A stretch of DNA of 64,000 nucleotides from Dendrolimus kikuchii. Its lineage: Eukaryota; Arthropoda; Insecta; Lepidoptera; Lasiocampidae. This document shows positions 22,545 to 34,536 of the stretch, piece after piece. The notes beneath the pieces were generated by a model. That model was not told the DNA's origin, ran no database searches, and was given only the letters and a program-made list of their open reading frames with translations. The translations under genes were made by a program, and so were the position numbers. The stretch covers positions 13,531,001 to 13,595,000 of the forward strand of contig CM034398.1 of NCBI GenBank assembly GCA_019925095.2, read 5' to 3'. The stretch's first letter is position 1, and each line of letters starts with the position of its first letter.

Positions 22545-22710
22545 AAATAAAAATCAATATTTGTACGTTTGTCCTCTATGCGCTCCAAACCATTGATCAG
22601 ATTATGATGAAAGTTTGGTAGGGTGTTCTGAGGATGCCCAGGAAGGGTTCCTGGCTCAAAAAATCTATATAAATAAAAATCAACGAAAGAAAGAAAGAAA
22701 AGAAAAATAT
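22545..22710 (+). repeat. Interspersed short repeat fragment with GAAA-rich end
   Basis: TATAAATAAAAATCAATATT followed by a TTGTCC...ACCATTGATCAG...GAAAGTTTGGTAGGG series is a familiar lepidopteran repeat start; AATAAAAATCAACGAAAGAAA follows. Confidence 0.4.
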
Positions 22711-22919
22711 ATTATTTAGGACAAAAACAAAGTTAATATAAATATAAATAGAAACACAATAGAAACAAAATAAGTCCTAAATTTAACCCAGTGTCAGCAT
22801 AATGCTAGCCAACAAGGACTAGCGCTGTTCCTCCGTCTGGGACCATAAAGTGAAGTTACGGTGGACAATACAATACATATAACAACAAATTCAATTCACA
22901 TAACAACAAAGTCAAATTG

Positions 22920-23725
<806 letters not shown>

Positions 23726-25361
23726 TAAATATTGAGATCATTCAGCTCCCCGATGATACAAACTTATTGAGAAGACTCAAAAAGATAAAACCATTTGAGT
23801 TAATGTTATATAACTTTCAAAACAAAGTGTAGTGCTATGTGCTAAACATTAACAAAAAACATATGAACAAAATGTCTTCGCCTTAATAGAGAAAATAAGA
23901 AACGTGTTATTGGACACATTCTTAGTTTAAATTATGTCTAGCTATTATAGTTCAGATTTTAATTACTGTTTATCTCAAATACGACGGTGTGTCTGACACA
24001 TCCCATAGAACGTAACTTGTAGCAATATCTTATATACTTGATCTATGAAATAAATACAAATTTTCATTATATAGAAATAAATTAGCACTTCTTGTTGTTT
24101 AAGTGACATTATAATTAAATTCATGGTATTTTTCACTTTATTTGCGTAATTTTTATGTAACATTTTCTTATTTACCTGACCGTTTAAGGTTACGTACTAA
24201 GGTCATGCTTTTCACTACTCTTAATGCCCATAGTATGTAATTATAATGTCACTTTTAAACAATAACAAGTATTCATTCATTTCTATATAATTAAAATTTG
24301 AATCTAATTTATAGGTCAAGTATAAAATATTGGTACAAGTTACGTTCTATTAGATGTCTTGTGTCAGCCATACTGTCATATTTGAGATAGACAGTAATCA
24401 TTAGTCTTATTTGTTAGATTGGATTATAAGTTGTATGTTATATCTTAAAGACATATATATCATTTATGAAAAAACATTTTTTAAAGAAAAATTTCTTCGA
24501 ATGAGATACTTTTATTAGTTTTTGACATGTGTATTTACGAATAATTGCTTTTTTAAGCTCTTTCTACTTTAAAATTATATTGTAAATTAACCCCATCCAG
24601 CAAAAGGGGAATACACCTGTAAAGGAAGCACTCAGTATACTTACGGCTTCACGCACCTGAGATAACTTAATAAAGCAGAATTAAGTACACGTTGCTACTT
24701 CGTTGCGTGAATAAGTAACCATGGGAGTTTTTTGGGCGTGAACTTGAAGTTTGATTGTACTGCTTTTTATTTTCAAAAAAGTATAATACTGGTGAAATAA
24801 AAAACGTGAAAAAAATACTTAACAGTGTTTTCTAACACTGTTAAATTTTTTATTGATTTGTTTAACGAAGAAAATTATGTTGCTGTTTTAAAAGTCTCCA
24901 CTGTTTAGTGAAATATATTTTTCGAGCTACTACAGGATCTCCTTCGTTTCGTATCTTTCAAAAAAATACTATTTAACTTAAGATTTTGCTTGAAGATTAT
25001 TTTAAAACGTGAATATTTATAAATATTTTTGGTTAGACAAAAAAAATCGTGCAGTCATAATGATGTCAAAAGCAAAATATACACAGGTCCGCTCGCGTAA
25101 GTTTTTAATTTCTAATCCGCGAAAATGAAATTATTTCATATAATAATTCTAAAGATTTACTAAGTTTTTACATATATGTGCCAAATTCCAATAAAATCGT
25201 TTCATAACCATGTTTTTGAATTTGGTATAAACTCAGTTTCACATTTTTCTAATGCATTTTTTAGAATGTCATATTATCTTCGTCACCATTTTCAAAAGTG
25301 CCTACATATGGAGCAAAATTAATTTTAGCGGTTCACTGGTAGTACAGTGTTTCTACTAAGA
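23726..25361. other. No gene recognised
   Basis: AT-rich. A perfect hairpin with 11-bp arms TTAACAGTGTT lies at 24819-24844. Confidence 0.6.
24819..24844. repeat. Hairpin, 11-bp arms
   Basis: TTAACAGTGTT, loop TTCT, AACACTGTTAA. A T run follows on the plus strand; function unknown. Confidence 0.7.
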
Positions 25362-25681
25362 TTTTTTTTATATTGCCGAAGTACAGCAGACAGGCTGACG
25401 GCCCAACTGTGATGGAAAGTCGTTACCATCGCCTATGAACATTAGCAATACCAGAGGTGATGCCAATGTGCCGGCCTAAAAGGAGAAACTGGAACCTAGC
25501 TACTGATGCCGAAACACAACTCAAAGTTGTTATGGCGGCATATCCTTGACCAGGAGTGGTAGCCTTCCAGACGGGAAAATATACTACCACCTGGCTGTGG
25601 GTTGTTTTGTGGCCTCTTACGACAGGCCGCCCGGCCGCAGGAATTAGTATTCTTTTTCCGTTCCTTCCGTTCCTGCACAGA
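25362..25681 (-). mobile_element. SINE-X copy 3
   Basis: Near full length, ending near GTGCAGGAACGG on the minus strand. The central part differs from copies 1 and 6-8 and agrees with copy 5 (AATACCAGAGG), indicating a subfamily. Confidence 0.75.
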
Positions 25682-26082
25682 CAAAAATGGTGTTTGTAGA
25701 ACATATTTCTTCAACAATCACAGCACACGATTTCTATAATTAGGTATACCTGTAGTAGACACTATTTGTAGTAATAAAATTTATGAGGTAAAGGGTAACA
25801 CGCCTACAGTGCTTGTACATGTAATAATATCCATTTAATTATTTCAAACAAAGAAAATGTTATGTCACATTTTCGGGGAGAAGCGGTTAATTAAAAATTC
25901 TTGAATGTCCTATAATTTTTGTTTGAAACTCGGATCCCCTAGTGATACCGAGCTCGTTGAGAACTAAAGGGTCACAGCTAGGTAAACAAAGAACACAGGA
26001 AGGGTTTTTAGACCAACTTTATATATAGTTAGAAATACATACCTAAAACACTCCATTAAAGGCACTTTTTATATAATAATCG
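25682..26082. other. No gene recognised
   Basis: Nothing recognised. Confidence 0.6.
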
Positions 26083-26257
26083 TCAGGCAAACACACATAT
26101 TGTATATCCCCAAATTAAGCAAGTTACGCTTGTGGTATGGGTAATATACAGCGGGACTACTCTGGGGCCGAACCCAGACACCCAGACCATAGTAAATAAC
26201 AAAAAAAATACGTTTCGAAATTTACTATACCAGGAATCGAACCCGTTTATATGTAGA
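26083..26257 (-). mobile_element. tRNA-headed SINE-M copy 2
   Basis: The reverse complement carries a perfect tRNA-type B box, GGTTCGATTCC (plus 26233-26243), then CTGGGTGTCTGGG, GCCCCAGAGTAG, GTATATTACCCATAC and TGTGTGTTTGCC in the order of the copy at 38.1 kb. The region 5' of the B box is cut where repeat A begins. Confidence 0.7.
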
Positions 26258-26700
26258 CTGCCTGACTTGAAATTCCCACGGGATTCCCGGGACACAAAAG
26301 TACCGCAGCATTTTAAGAAGAATGTAAGCTATTGTTTTAGTGAAAACTGTGTCGGAATAAGATAATTTTTATGCACCCGAAAAACTTCAATGCGCTCCTG
26401 GGAAAATTTTCGAGTTTTCCCGAGATAAAAAGTATGACACATTTTATTATCTAAAAAAATTTCTATCCATAAGTGTAAAAGTCGCATTGCAATTTGATTT
26501 TTTTAATCTGGCCATTTTAAATAATTCCCAGAAAAATTCCCGCGTAATTTCCAGGATAAAATGTAGCGCAGATTTTAAGTCTTAGAATTTGCTATCGATT
26601 GGCGTAAACAGTATCGAAATCGGCCCCATAGTTTTTACGTGAATCCCGAACAAACAGACAAGAAACCTAAAAAAATCGCATCGCGTTTTTTTTTATATAG
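26258..26700 (+). repeat. Repeat A copy 1
   Basis: Shares with 28010-28395: GACTTGAAATT(T/C)C...GGGATTC, CGCTCCTGGGAAAATT, TTCCCAGAAAAATTCCCGCG, AGATTTTAAGTCT and TATCGAAATCGGCCC, followed by GAACAAACAGACAAG. It is a short non-coding family with internally repeated TTCCCGCG blocks. Its end merges with the segment at 26675-26785. Confidence 0.65.
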
Positions 26701-26785
26701 TCTATTCTAGTTGTTTTTTTAAATAGCTTCAATATACAGACACGGCCTGTTTAGAATCTTAGCATATTATAGATTACTTACCATC

Positions 26786-27274
26786 CAACCCAAAATGCTG
26801 ACGGCATTACCTCATTGGCAAAGCTAATGTGTTGCTCCAAATATGGCCACATGAGACCTCTATCAAACGCATTGAAAGGTCTCTTCTACTACTTACATAT
26901 TATAGAGTAATAGAACGGAAGTGTCTGTGATTTCAAAATAAATGTTAAAATTGAATTAGAAGTTTTTTCTATAGGCCTGTTTGAAAATTCATCTGAAATT
27001 CGAAATAGCTCAACGGATTTCACAGAAAACTAGGAATTATAACAATATTTTTTTGTTTCGTTTGGATAACTTTCAAGATTCAAACGAATTAAATTTAAAG
27101 GCCAACTCCCGCACTAACCAATTGGCGGACAGTTAGTTTTTAATAAATAAACTTCATTTAAATATTTTTTAATATACGTATATAAAAAAAAATAGTGTAA
27201 GGACCTATGTATATTTAAATTGTACTGTCCTATTTTATTTTCTGCTCCATCTACATCGTCAGATTAGTTAAGAA
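26786..27274. other. No gene recognised
   Basis: AT-rich, nothing recognised. Confidence 0.6.
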
Positions 27275-27412
27275 TTTCTTTTTGAACTCGGCTGCCTGGA
27301 AGAGATCGCTTTTAGCGATAAGGCCGCCTGTTGTTTTGCCAAGAAGTATTCGAATTAAGTATTTTTTTGTGTTTATTTTTCTGAGAAATAAAATGTTATC
27401 TATCTATTACCC
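27275..27412 (+). repeat. LINE 3' UTR remnant with (ATCT)n end
   Basis: GCCTGGAAGAGATCGCTTTT and AGCGATAAGGCCGCCTGTTG form the hairpin-containing 3' UTR of a CR1/Jockey-like LINE family common in insects; it ends GAAATAAAATGTTATCTATC. Identification is from memory of the family, not from coding sequence. Confidence 0.5.
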
Positions 27413-28009
27413 GTGCGCAGAAGGTTTGCCGATAGCCTCATGATGTTACGCGTCGATGGTCAGTAGGGTTGACAAAAAAGGTTACTTAAATAGGTGTTCC
27501 AATCAATTTATTATTTTAATTTATTATTATATGTACTTTACATAAGTATATACAATAATAATAAGTAGTCATCGGTAAACTTTCTGCAAGCGGTTTATAT
27601 GTTCGACGTCGTTTCTCCAATTGTGAATTTGTCTATGAAAACAGTGAATTCAAACCTTGAAATTGAAGTGGCAACTGATAAAACTCTCGGCCAATATTAG
27701 TCCCCCGTGAGCCTCAGTCCGGACTCATTCCGCAACTTCGCCCCATAAAAGTTAAAGGGCACATTACGCCAAGTAATAAGCGAACAACGAACCCCTAAAT
27801 TGGACAGACGCAATTTCGACTTCTGATCTATCCGTGATTCTCTCTATTTTACGTCCAACCATTCTATATAATTAGCTACCTACATACTTGGGATTAATAT
27901 GTAGGCTCGTAATTAATCTTCACTGTTTTTGATTGGTAATCTAACTTATAGCAGCTAAACACCTATGTAAACACAATTCATAGAATTGCAAATGTCTGTT
28001 TATATTTTA
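27413..28009. other. No gene recognised
   Basis: About 27590-27800 is less AT-rich; nothing recognised. Confidence 0.55.
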
Positions 28010-28395
28010 AACTAGGATATGCCTGTGACTTCGTCCACGCTTGACTTGAAATTTCGCGGGATTCTCGGTACACAAAATACCGCAATATTTAAAGCTAATT
28101 TTTTTGCAACTACAACTACAAACCGCTCCTGGGAAAATTCCCGCGGAATTCCCGGGATAAAAAATATCATACATTTTATTACACAAAATTTGCTATCGAT
28201 CAGTGAACAAATCACATTAGAATTCAATGTTTGTTTTAATCGGGCCATTTTAAATCATTCCCAGAAAAATTCCCGCGTGATTCCCAGGATTAAAAGTAGC
28301 ACAGATTTTAAGTCTGTTAATTTGTTGTCGATCAGCGAAAATCGTATCGAAATCGGCCCAGTAGTTTTAACGTGAAATCCGAACAAACAGACAAG
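28010..28395 (+). repeat. Repeat A copy 2
   Basis: See copy 1 at 26258. The 118-codon plus frame 28019-28375 follows the repeat and has no protein signature. Confidence 0.65.
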
Positions 28396-28504
28396 CCGAC
28401 AATTGTACATTTGTCATTAAAAGTATTTTTAAGCTCTATCGACCTGATATACTTTTCAACGTTTTTTACTTCGCATCTTTAGTTATTACTTCATTTTACA
28501 TTCG

Positions 28505-28710
28505 TTTCAGCATACTTGGGGCGACCAGTCGGTCGACGACTGGTTGGTCGTTCCAAGTATCGCTGGAAGGATAGAGTGGAAGCTGACCTGACCGCACCAC
28601 AAGCCCACAATTGACGAGACACTGCGCTGGACAGAGGAAAGTGGCGTGCTCTCGTTTCGAAGCCCAACTCACTTTGGATCGCTGGGCCAACGGAGTTAGT
28701 TAGTTAGTTC
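28505..28710 (+). pseudogene. LINE ORF2 C-terminal end with (AGTT)n tail
   Basis: Frame from about 28552: SKYRWKDRVEADLTAPQAHN, stop, RDTALDRGKWRALVSKPNSL and WIAGPTELVS then stop. The RWKD...D-L......A.DR.KWR pattern is the usual extreme C-terminus of RTE-like LINE proteins. One internal TGA. It ends in GTTAGTTAGTTAGTT, a microsatellite tail like that of LINE-Y but with a different unit. Confidence 0.65.
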
Positions 28711-29175
28711 ATTTTCCATTAATGTCTATAAAACTATTAAAATGAGTACCGTCTTTCATTATGCCATAGAAATTCTTGGGCTAAAATAAACTAGTGAGTA
28801 CAAATATACATAAATTGTAAAGGTCTTAAGTCGTTCTCATTATATCTAACAGCCTTAAAGTTAATTAACTTTTTGTATGTACCTACTTATCATAATAAGA
28901 TACTTTATTAAGATATTACATAGAAAGGCAATTACTAAGACCACTATATTTTAATATTAGATATTTTATAACGTTTTTGTCGAAATTCTTCTGTTCAATT
29001 ATGTATTACAAAGGACTTACAACTTAACAATATCTTTTGACGTTTAATATCGAAGAGTTTTATTACCTCAAATCAATTACTTTGATTTGGAATTATTATA
29101 ATTAGGAATTTGTAATGAACTCTTTGAAGTTGAAGTGAGAAATAGTAGACAAGAAGTTAGATTCACAATCACTGA
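28711..29175. other. No gene recognised; may include degraded hAT sequence
   Basis: AT-rich. Just before 29176, RNSRQEVRFTITEK in another frame may be an earlier part of the hAT protein after a frameshift. Confidence 0.45.
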
Positions 29176-29502
29176 AAAAAGACGACATTACAGGCAGATT
29201 TAGAATTACAGATCCAGCAAGAAGAAGCGCCTTGTACAATACAAACTGTAAAAAAGTTTTTTGATAAAATACTAAAGAAGGAAATGATGGCATATAAAAG
29301 TGAAGGATTTCGAGGAGAATACTTGTCTGCTATTCATAATTATTTGCTGACAATTAAGCCGATAAGTGTAGAAGCTGAGAGAGCCTTTTCGGCCGCAGGC
29401 GATATTTGTAGCTCTATTAGAAGTCGATTGGCAGATGAGACAATCAACAAAATTTGTTTCCTAAGATCGTTTTTACAAACCAGAAATTCATTGTTTGTTT
29501 AA
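29176..29502 (+). pseudogene. hAT transposase C-terminal dimerisation domain
   Basis: About 108 open codons after a TGA. KPISVEAERAFSAAGDICSS then IRSRLADETINKICFLRSFL is the conserved C-terminal dimerisation motif of hAT transposases (S-x-x-A-E-R-x-F-S-x-A-G ... R-x-x-L). The RNase-H catalytic core upstream is lost or unrecognisable. A candidate hAT right terminus lies at about 29998-30018. It cannot be active. Confidence 0.75.
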
Positions 29503-29994
29503 AAACTAATGAGTTTATTGTGATTGTTGTGCTATTCATTTGATATATTCAGTAGTTTGTCATATATAAGAATAAAACTGAGTAGCATTCTAAAATAAAT
29601 GGCTAATTATTGATATTAAAGCAATCACCGTTAAGATTAATTATTATGTTATGTTTAATTTTATAATTTTAATTTATAATATTGATTTCAATTTTATCTA
29701 TAAAATCTAAGAACACGGAACTACAAGTTACATTAGATTAAAGATAAAGACACTGCTTTTCTTTTGAGATTTTGTTTAATTTGGCTTTTTATAATAATTT
29801 GTGATTTTATTTGTTTTGATACTAAAAATTTAATTGCTTTTTCTTTTTAAAATTACTCATAACAAAGTTTATTTCTTATATGTATCGTTTTATTTATGCA
29901 CTTCATTAACGCCCATGTTGGAACGAAAAAGGAAAGTTAAGTTATCCAGGTCAAATCAATCCGGCCGGGTTGACGCAGATCCGGCCGGATTGGA
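29503..29994. other. Probable hAT 3' non-coding region
   Basis: AT-rich sequence between the transposase end and the candidate terminus; no other feature. Confidence 0.4.
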
Positions 29995-29997
29995 AAT

Positions 29998-30018
29998 GAG
30001 GCCGGATTGCAATCCCTA
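29998..30018 (+). repeat. Candidate hAT right terminal inverted repeat
   Basis: GGCCGGATTGCAATCCCTA read on the minus strand begins (C)TAGGGATTGCAATCCGGCC, close to the CAGGG(A/G)TGC-type ends of hAT elements. Related GATCCGGCCGGATTG sequence precedes it. The left terminus was not found. Confidence 0.45.
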
Positions 30019-30141
30019 GTAGCTTCATGGTTCAAAATTTAGAAAGAAGAAAATTTTCACAACTTTGGTAGTAATATCTCGCTAATTCGAATTTTACAGG
30101 CGGCTTATCAGTTGTGTACTTCGTGTCCAAATGCCAAAATA

Positions 30142-31369
30142 TTAGGTTAGGGAAAAAGTTTCTTCGCATTTTATGCCATTTTGTTGGATAACTTTTTGCC
30201 ATCTTGTAGGTAGGGACATGATCCCATTGCTATAAAAAATTTGGGGCTTCTGATCAAAAAACTGCGACAAGTGGTTTTGGCAGTCCTCTCGTGATGTTAA
30301 CCTGACACTGCCTAAGGAATTCTACAGAGACCGAAACAGGTGCAAATCTGAAGGTGCAGCAAGGTCAGGATTATACGGCGGATGCATTAACACCTCCCAG
30401 CCAAACTTTCGTTATTTTTGGTGAGTGGCTAAAGATGTGTGAGGTCTAGCGTTATCATGGTGAAAAACCACAACCCTTCTGTTGATTAATTCCGGCCGCT
30501 TTCTCTCAACTTTCTGCTTTAATCTCATCAGTTGTTCGTAGTACAGTTCAGAATCGATGGTCCTGCCTGGCGGTAACAGCTCATACTGAATAAGGCCCTT
30601 CCAATCCCACCATACACACAGCATCACCTTGTTACGAGTTAACCCGGGTTTCGCCACAGTCTGTGAAGCCTGACCGGCCTTTGACCACGATCTTTTTCGC
30701 ACGTTCTTGTCGGACGTGATCCACTTTTCATCACCCGTTATCAGCTTCTTCAAAAATGGTTCGGTTTCATTACGTCGTAATAAAGAATCACAAATGAGTA
30801 CACGGTTCATTAGGTTTCTTTCAGTGAGCTCATGAGGCACCCAAATATCGACCTTTTTTGTGTACCCAGCTTTTTTCAAATGCGCCAAAACCGTTTTGTG
30901 GTCAATTCCCAGTTCACCAGCTACATCGTAACTACTAATATGCCGACCTTGCTCCACTTTTTCAAAAATGGCATCAATTTTGTCCGTAACAGGGCGACCA
31001 GAGCGACGTGCATCTTTGATATCAAAATTTCCGGATTGAAAACGCTTAAACCAAATTTGCACTACTCTCACAGATACTGTATTAGGTCCATAAACATCAC
31101 AATTTTTTTTTCGCGGTTTGTGTTGCATTTTTACCTTTTTGTAGTAAAATTTTAAAATATATTGAATTTCTTCATTAGATTCACTCATTTCACAATAAGA
31201 AAAACAAATGAAAATCACACATTTTCCTAATTTGAATTTGGAATTGTCTTCTTTAAAATTAAATTTTTTTAATGATACCAAAACCAGCCGGATACGAATG
31301 GTATAGCCAAAGAGATCTCATTACAAGTTCATACATACTATATGCGAAAAGATTTTTTCCCCAACCTAT
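30142..31369 (-). mobile_element. Mariner element, nearly full length, inactive
   Basis: 1,228 bp with imperfect ~30-bp inverted ends: TTAGGTTAGGGAAAAAG...TTCGCAT at 30142 and, inverted, AGGTTGGGGAAAAAATC...TTCGCAT at the right end. TA flanks it (30140-30141 and 31370-31371), the standard mariner target. It contains one transposase pseudogene. The termini and protein resemble the cecropia/Hsmar1-type group. Confidence 0.85.
30150..31188 (-). pseudogene. Mariner transposase pseudogene
   Basis: Start chosen at ATG 31186-31188 (MSESNEEIQY), matching mariner N-termini; an upstream in-frame ATG at 31279-31281 lies in the 5' non-coding part. The open frame covers 258 codons. Visible: N-terminal helix-turn-helix region (residues 1-110), WVPHEL at 117-122, first catalytic Asp in TGDEKWI (153), second in HHDNARPH (245). 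The frame stops at 30412-30414 after HQK; the same protein continues as GWEVLMHPPYNPDLAAPSD with the third Asp, which carries an extra Ala, then a TAG. Two premature stops and the altered D34D spacing mean no active enzyme. It would cut and paste the element at TA sites. Confidence 0.9.
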
Positions 31370-32173
31370 TATAAAGCTTCAATCTATACTTGCTAATTTA
31401 TTAAAGCGAATGTTGCTTGTTTGAACGCTTGTATTTTTCTTCGTTTATTTGTTTCTTTTTCACGGCCTTCAGAACTAATTGTTTGGTATGAAATTTGATA
31501 TTATATGTATGTAGGGCAAATTTTATTATACCAATGTTGGCACCCTATTAATTGATTCAAATTAATATTAAGAAATCTTTATATTTTTAATTTTGTAGCC
31601 ATACAATATACGTAAGAACGTAGCTTTACTTTCTGGTGCACAATAAAGTGTTTTCATTCATTCATTAATTTATTCAATAATATTATTATTATATATCCAC
31701 AGAACAAAAGATTATTCTAAGATTTCTTAATATCTTGAATAAATTGACAGTGTGCCAATCGCTGGGGGAGTGCCAACAATAGTATAGTTTCCACTTTTAA
31801 CATCTTTAAGTAGGACATTCAGTAACAGAGCGGATCCCGCTAATCCGAGTTTTATATGTGCGAAGTTACGCTAAAAGCTCTCTATTGAATGTTACTTTTG
31901 AAATATTTAAATTCTTAGCTTATAGTAAGACTGATTTTGAGCTATGCGAGACCTATGTACCTGCCGTCTCGTGCCCCACATAGCGTGAACTTTCAATGCA
32001 AGTGTCGAAACCGGGCGCATGGCTGCGGTGAGGTTGGTTTGCCACAATGCACTGTTATTATACCACAATATGCACCTCGCATTCCTTGCTAATTTAAACA
32101 AACATTCTGATATTATATTATATATAGAAAAATCCTTGATATTAGGTTGAAATATGAATTTTTGCGGATTTTC
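31370..32173. other. No gene recognised; possible LINE tail
   Basis: At about 31600-31670 GTGCACAATAAAGTG followed by TTTCATTCATTCATT looks like the polyadenylation region and microsatellite tail of a LINE. Otherwise AT-rich. Confidence 0.4.
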
Positions 32174-32472
32174 AGTCGTACCTTTTTTAGTTCTGAACCG
32201 ATTTTGGTCATTTTTTGCGTTCGATTCATTATAATTTCAGAATGATCCTATATAATATAATCTTGAGTTCCGAAGATATAGTAATAAATCCTTAAAATCA
32301 AGTAGAAAACGATGTAGTGATTGACGTCTGTAACTTTTTGTTTCTGAACCGATTCTGATTACTATTTTTGGATTCGCTTCAGTATAAGCTTCACTGCTTC
32401 AGAATATATCTGCATAAATTTCATTTCGAAGATATAGCAAAAAATTACTCAAAATCAAATAGAAAACGTACT
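32174..32472 (+). repeat. Two diverged tandem ~150-bp units
   Basis: Each unit carries, in order, TTCTGAACCGATT, a TTCAGAAT block, TTC(C/G)GAAGATATAG, and AAAATCAA(G/A)TAGAAAACG. Units span about 32174-32313 and 32328-32472. The GAACCGATT...GAAGATATAG wording is typical of short insect repeats; no other copy seen here. Confidence 0.65.
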
Positions 32473-33184
32473 GAAAAAATATTGCTAGATTTATGAAAAC
32501 CCTAAAACGAGTAGGTACCTAATTAAGATCAATAATGTACTAGACTCGACTAGGACTAGGAAAGTGTACAATGAAAAGCCATAACGATAAACAGCACGGC
32601 CCCGTAAATTTTGTTATGAGATCTGTCGTATTTAGAAAACGTCGACGATCGGAGTAAATGCTGCCTGGTGACACCAGCCGTTGGGTGTAATCATTTAATT
32701 AATCAATCACTTACACCAATCGGACTTTTAAAACAACGAATAGTAATGGGTTGCGAGAGGCGGCCGAGGGTCGCGTCGAGAAGTTGATTTTTGTAAATCA
32801 AAATGCAGGAGCCATACCGCGGCAGCGTCCGGCGAGTGCCAGAAACAACTGATATACATTTATCAACTGATCAGCATGTGCTAGCGATACTTTATTAATT
32901 TAAATTTGACGACACCTATTGGAGGTTCTCAAGCGCACATAATTTACCTTCGAGCTGCGCTCAACAACGTTTTATAAATACGCTTCCGTTTCATCAGCTA
33001 TCGCTTCCGTATTCGAGAAGCTACCTTATTAGGGATACCATGTATGTAACTTCAAATTTTTCATGACAAAGAAGGAACCGACTTCAAGAGTAACTAATAA
33101 GCAAAAAATAAAATTCTCTACATCTTGAAGACAGTGCCAAGCAAAACAAAAACATATGTTGTGATGCGATCTGCACGTCGAGAT
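32473..33184. other. No gene recognised; GC-richer single-copy patch
   Basis: About 32560-32860 is GC-richer, not repeated in the window, with a TAATTA-type AT core near 32690-32710. Candidate conserved non-coding DNA on composition only. Confidence 0.4.
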
Positions 33185-33303
33185 AACCGATGTGTCAAAC
33201 CTGCTAAACCGCCTTGGACAAGCGTGGCGGGTATACTGTCCGTTCCCCTGTAATGAAAGGCCCGAGTCCAGCAGTGGGACATTTATGGGCTGTTATTATA
33301 AAC
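33185..33303 (+). repeat. LINE 3'-end remnant
   Basis: CCGCCTTGGACAAGCGTGG then AAAGGCCCGAGTCCAGCAGT and GGGACATTTATGGGCTGTTA: the standard 3' end of a LINE family widespread in Lepidoptera (family knowledge). A diverged copy lies at 4860-4990. Confidence 0.6.
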
Positions 33304-33304
33304 A

Positions 33305-33537
33305 ATATACCCCCGCCACGCGTATCCAGGGCGGATGGCGAGTTTGACACATTGATTATCTCGATGTGCAGATGTCATCACGATGTTTCCTTCACCTTTA
33401 GCATGTGGTAATTGTAACAATATGCACATTAGGTCAGAAAACTGCCGAAGTTGGTGCATGTGCTCCGGTCAGAATTCGAAGCCGCGTTCTTTTAGTTTGG
33501 GACGCGAGTGCGCTAACCAATAAGCTACTAGAGCTTG
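33305..33537 (-). mobile_element. tRNA-derived SINE (second family)
   Basis: On the minus strand an A-box-like TAGCTTATTGG and a B-box-like GCTTCGAATTC (two mismatches to GGTTCGANTCC) are correctly ordered; the body contains GGTGAAGGAAACATCGTGA, a block common in lepidopteran SINEs. No A tail is clear because it abuts the LINE remnant at 33303. Confidence 0.6.
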
Positions 33538-33929
33538 TTGCTACCACAAATTTTACCGTCACAATATTATTATAAAGCGAAAACATTGACATCTTGTGAA
33601 CAAACCAAAGGTAATGTTTAAAACAGAGAAGTCATCGTAACTGGCGTGGTAGTGTCATAGTGGACAGTGATGGATTTACACTAAGGGCGCTAGGCGCGCG
33701 AGATTTTCGAGGGAGGCAAAATTTGGAGTGTCAGAAAAAAAAAACAAATTTCTGCTATAAAAATCAATGATTTTCAAAAATTTGGAAGTTATTGGTTTCA
33801 TGCTAAATCTTAAAAATCGAGTTCTCTCGAAGTCTAGTGATAGTGAATAGATAATAGGGCGGTATTTTGTCACGGTGCCTCAGGGCGGCATTTAAGGTAA
33901 ATCCGGCCATGATGGTGGAATCATTATCT

Positions 33930-34440
33930 TGATTACTGGTCTAAAGGCCGGCTCGATTTGTGAAGAACCACGCTCTCACAGAATATCGGCGTGAAACGAT
34001 CAGCCATTCAAGCCGTTCTATCACCGCATCGCCCTACCCTAAAAGGTTGCAACGAGTTGACTTAATCCTTAGTGTTCAGGGGGCCCTCCAGCATCTAGGG
34101 AGCGGAGGATTCATCCCCCAATTGACGAAATGAGTCTGCTCTGTTTCCCGGGGCATTCTCAAGCACAGATCCGCAGAATCAGCGTGGGCGTAACTACGTT
34201 CTAAGACTCACGCTCTTCCTACCATAATGGCGGGGCACATGGGAGGAGGGTGGTTTTAGTGGAGTATGGCCCGTGGGTGACCTCTCCATATAGAGGGAGG
34301 TGCGTTGCTGAGTCCTCACACATTCCGGCGATCGACTCTGTTAGCAGCGCTATCTTCAGTGGCTAACTCTGATCGCTTTGGTCTAATCCCTAGCAAACGA
34401 CCCAGTAGTGTACGAAATGCATTAACTCCGCCTCAAAAAA
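33930..34440 (+). repeat. GC-rich retroelement-like segment ending in A8-9
   Basis: About 500 bp, far richer in GC than its surroundings, without an open frame, ending CCGCCTCAAAAAAAA. Phrases such as ACGAAATGAGTCTGCTC and GAGTATGGCCCGTGGGTGAC suggest a LINE 3' UTR, but I cannot name the family. Confidence 0.35.
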
Positions 34441-34536
34441 AACCCCTAGTGTTGCAAACGTTTATCATTACATTAGTAACTTCACTTTTAATTAGTTGGG
34501 CCGTCTACCTGTTTGCCAGCTTTGTAATAAAAAGAA
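34438..34536 (+). repeat. LINE-J2 3' terminal fragment
   Basis: CCCCTAGTGTTGCAAACG and TTGGGCCGTCTACCTGTTTG then AATAAAAAG match the last ~100 bases of LINE-J2 (44515-44690 and 48762-49060, both minus) more closely than SINE-X at the CCCC(T) junction. Confidence 0.6.

Noticed and set aside
28019..28375. 118-codon plus frame
   Set aside because: Lies wholly within repeat A, whose other copy does not keep the frame.
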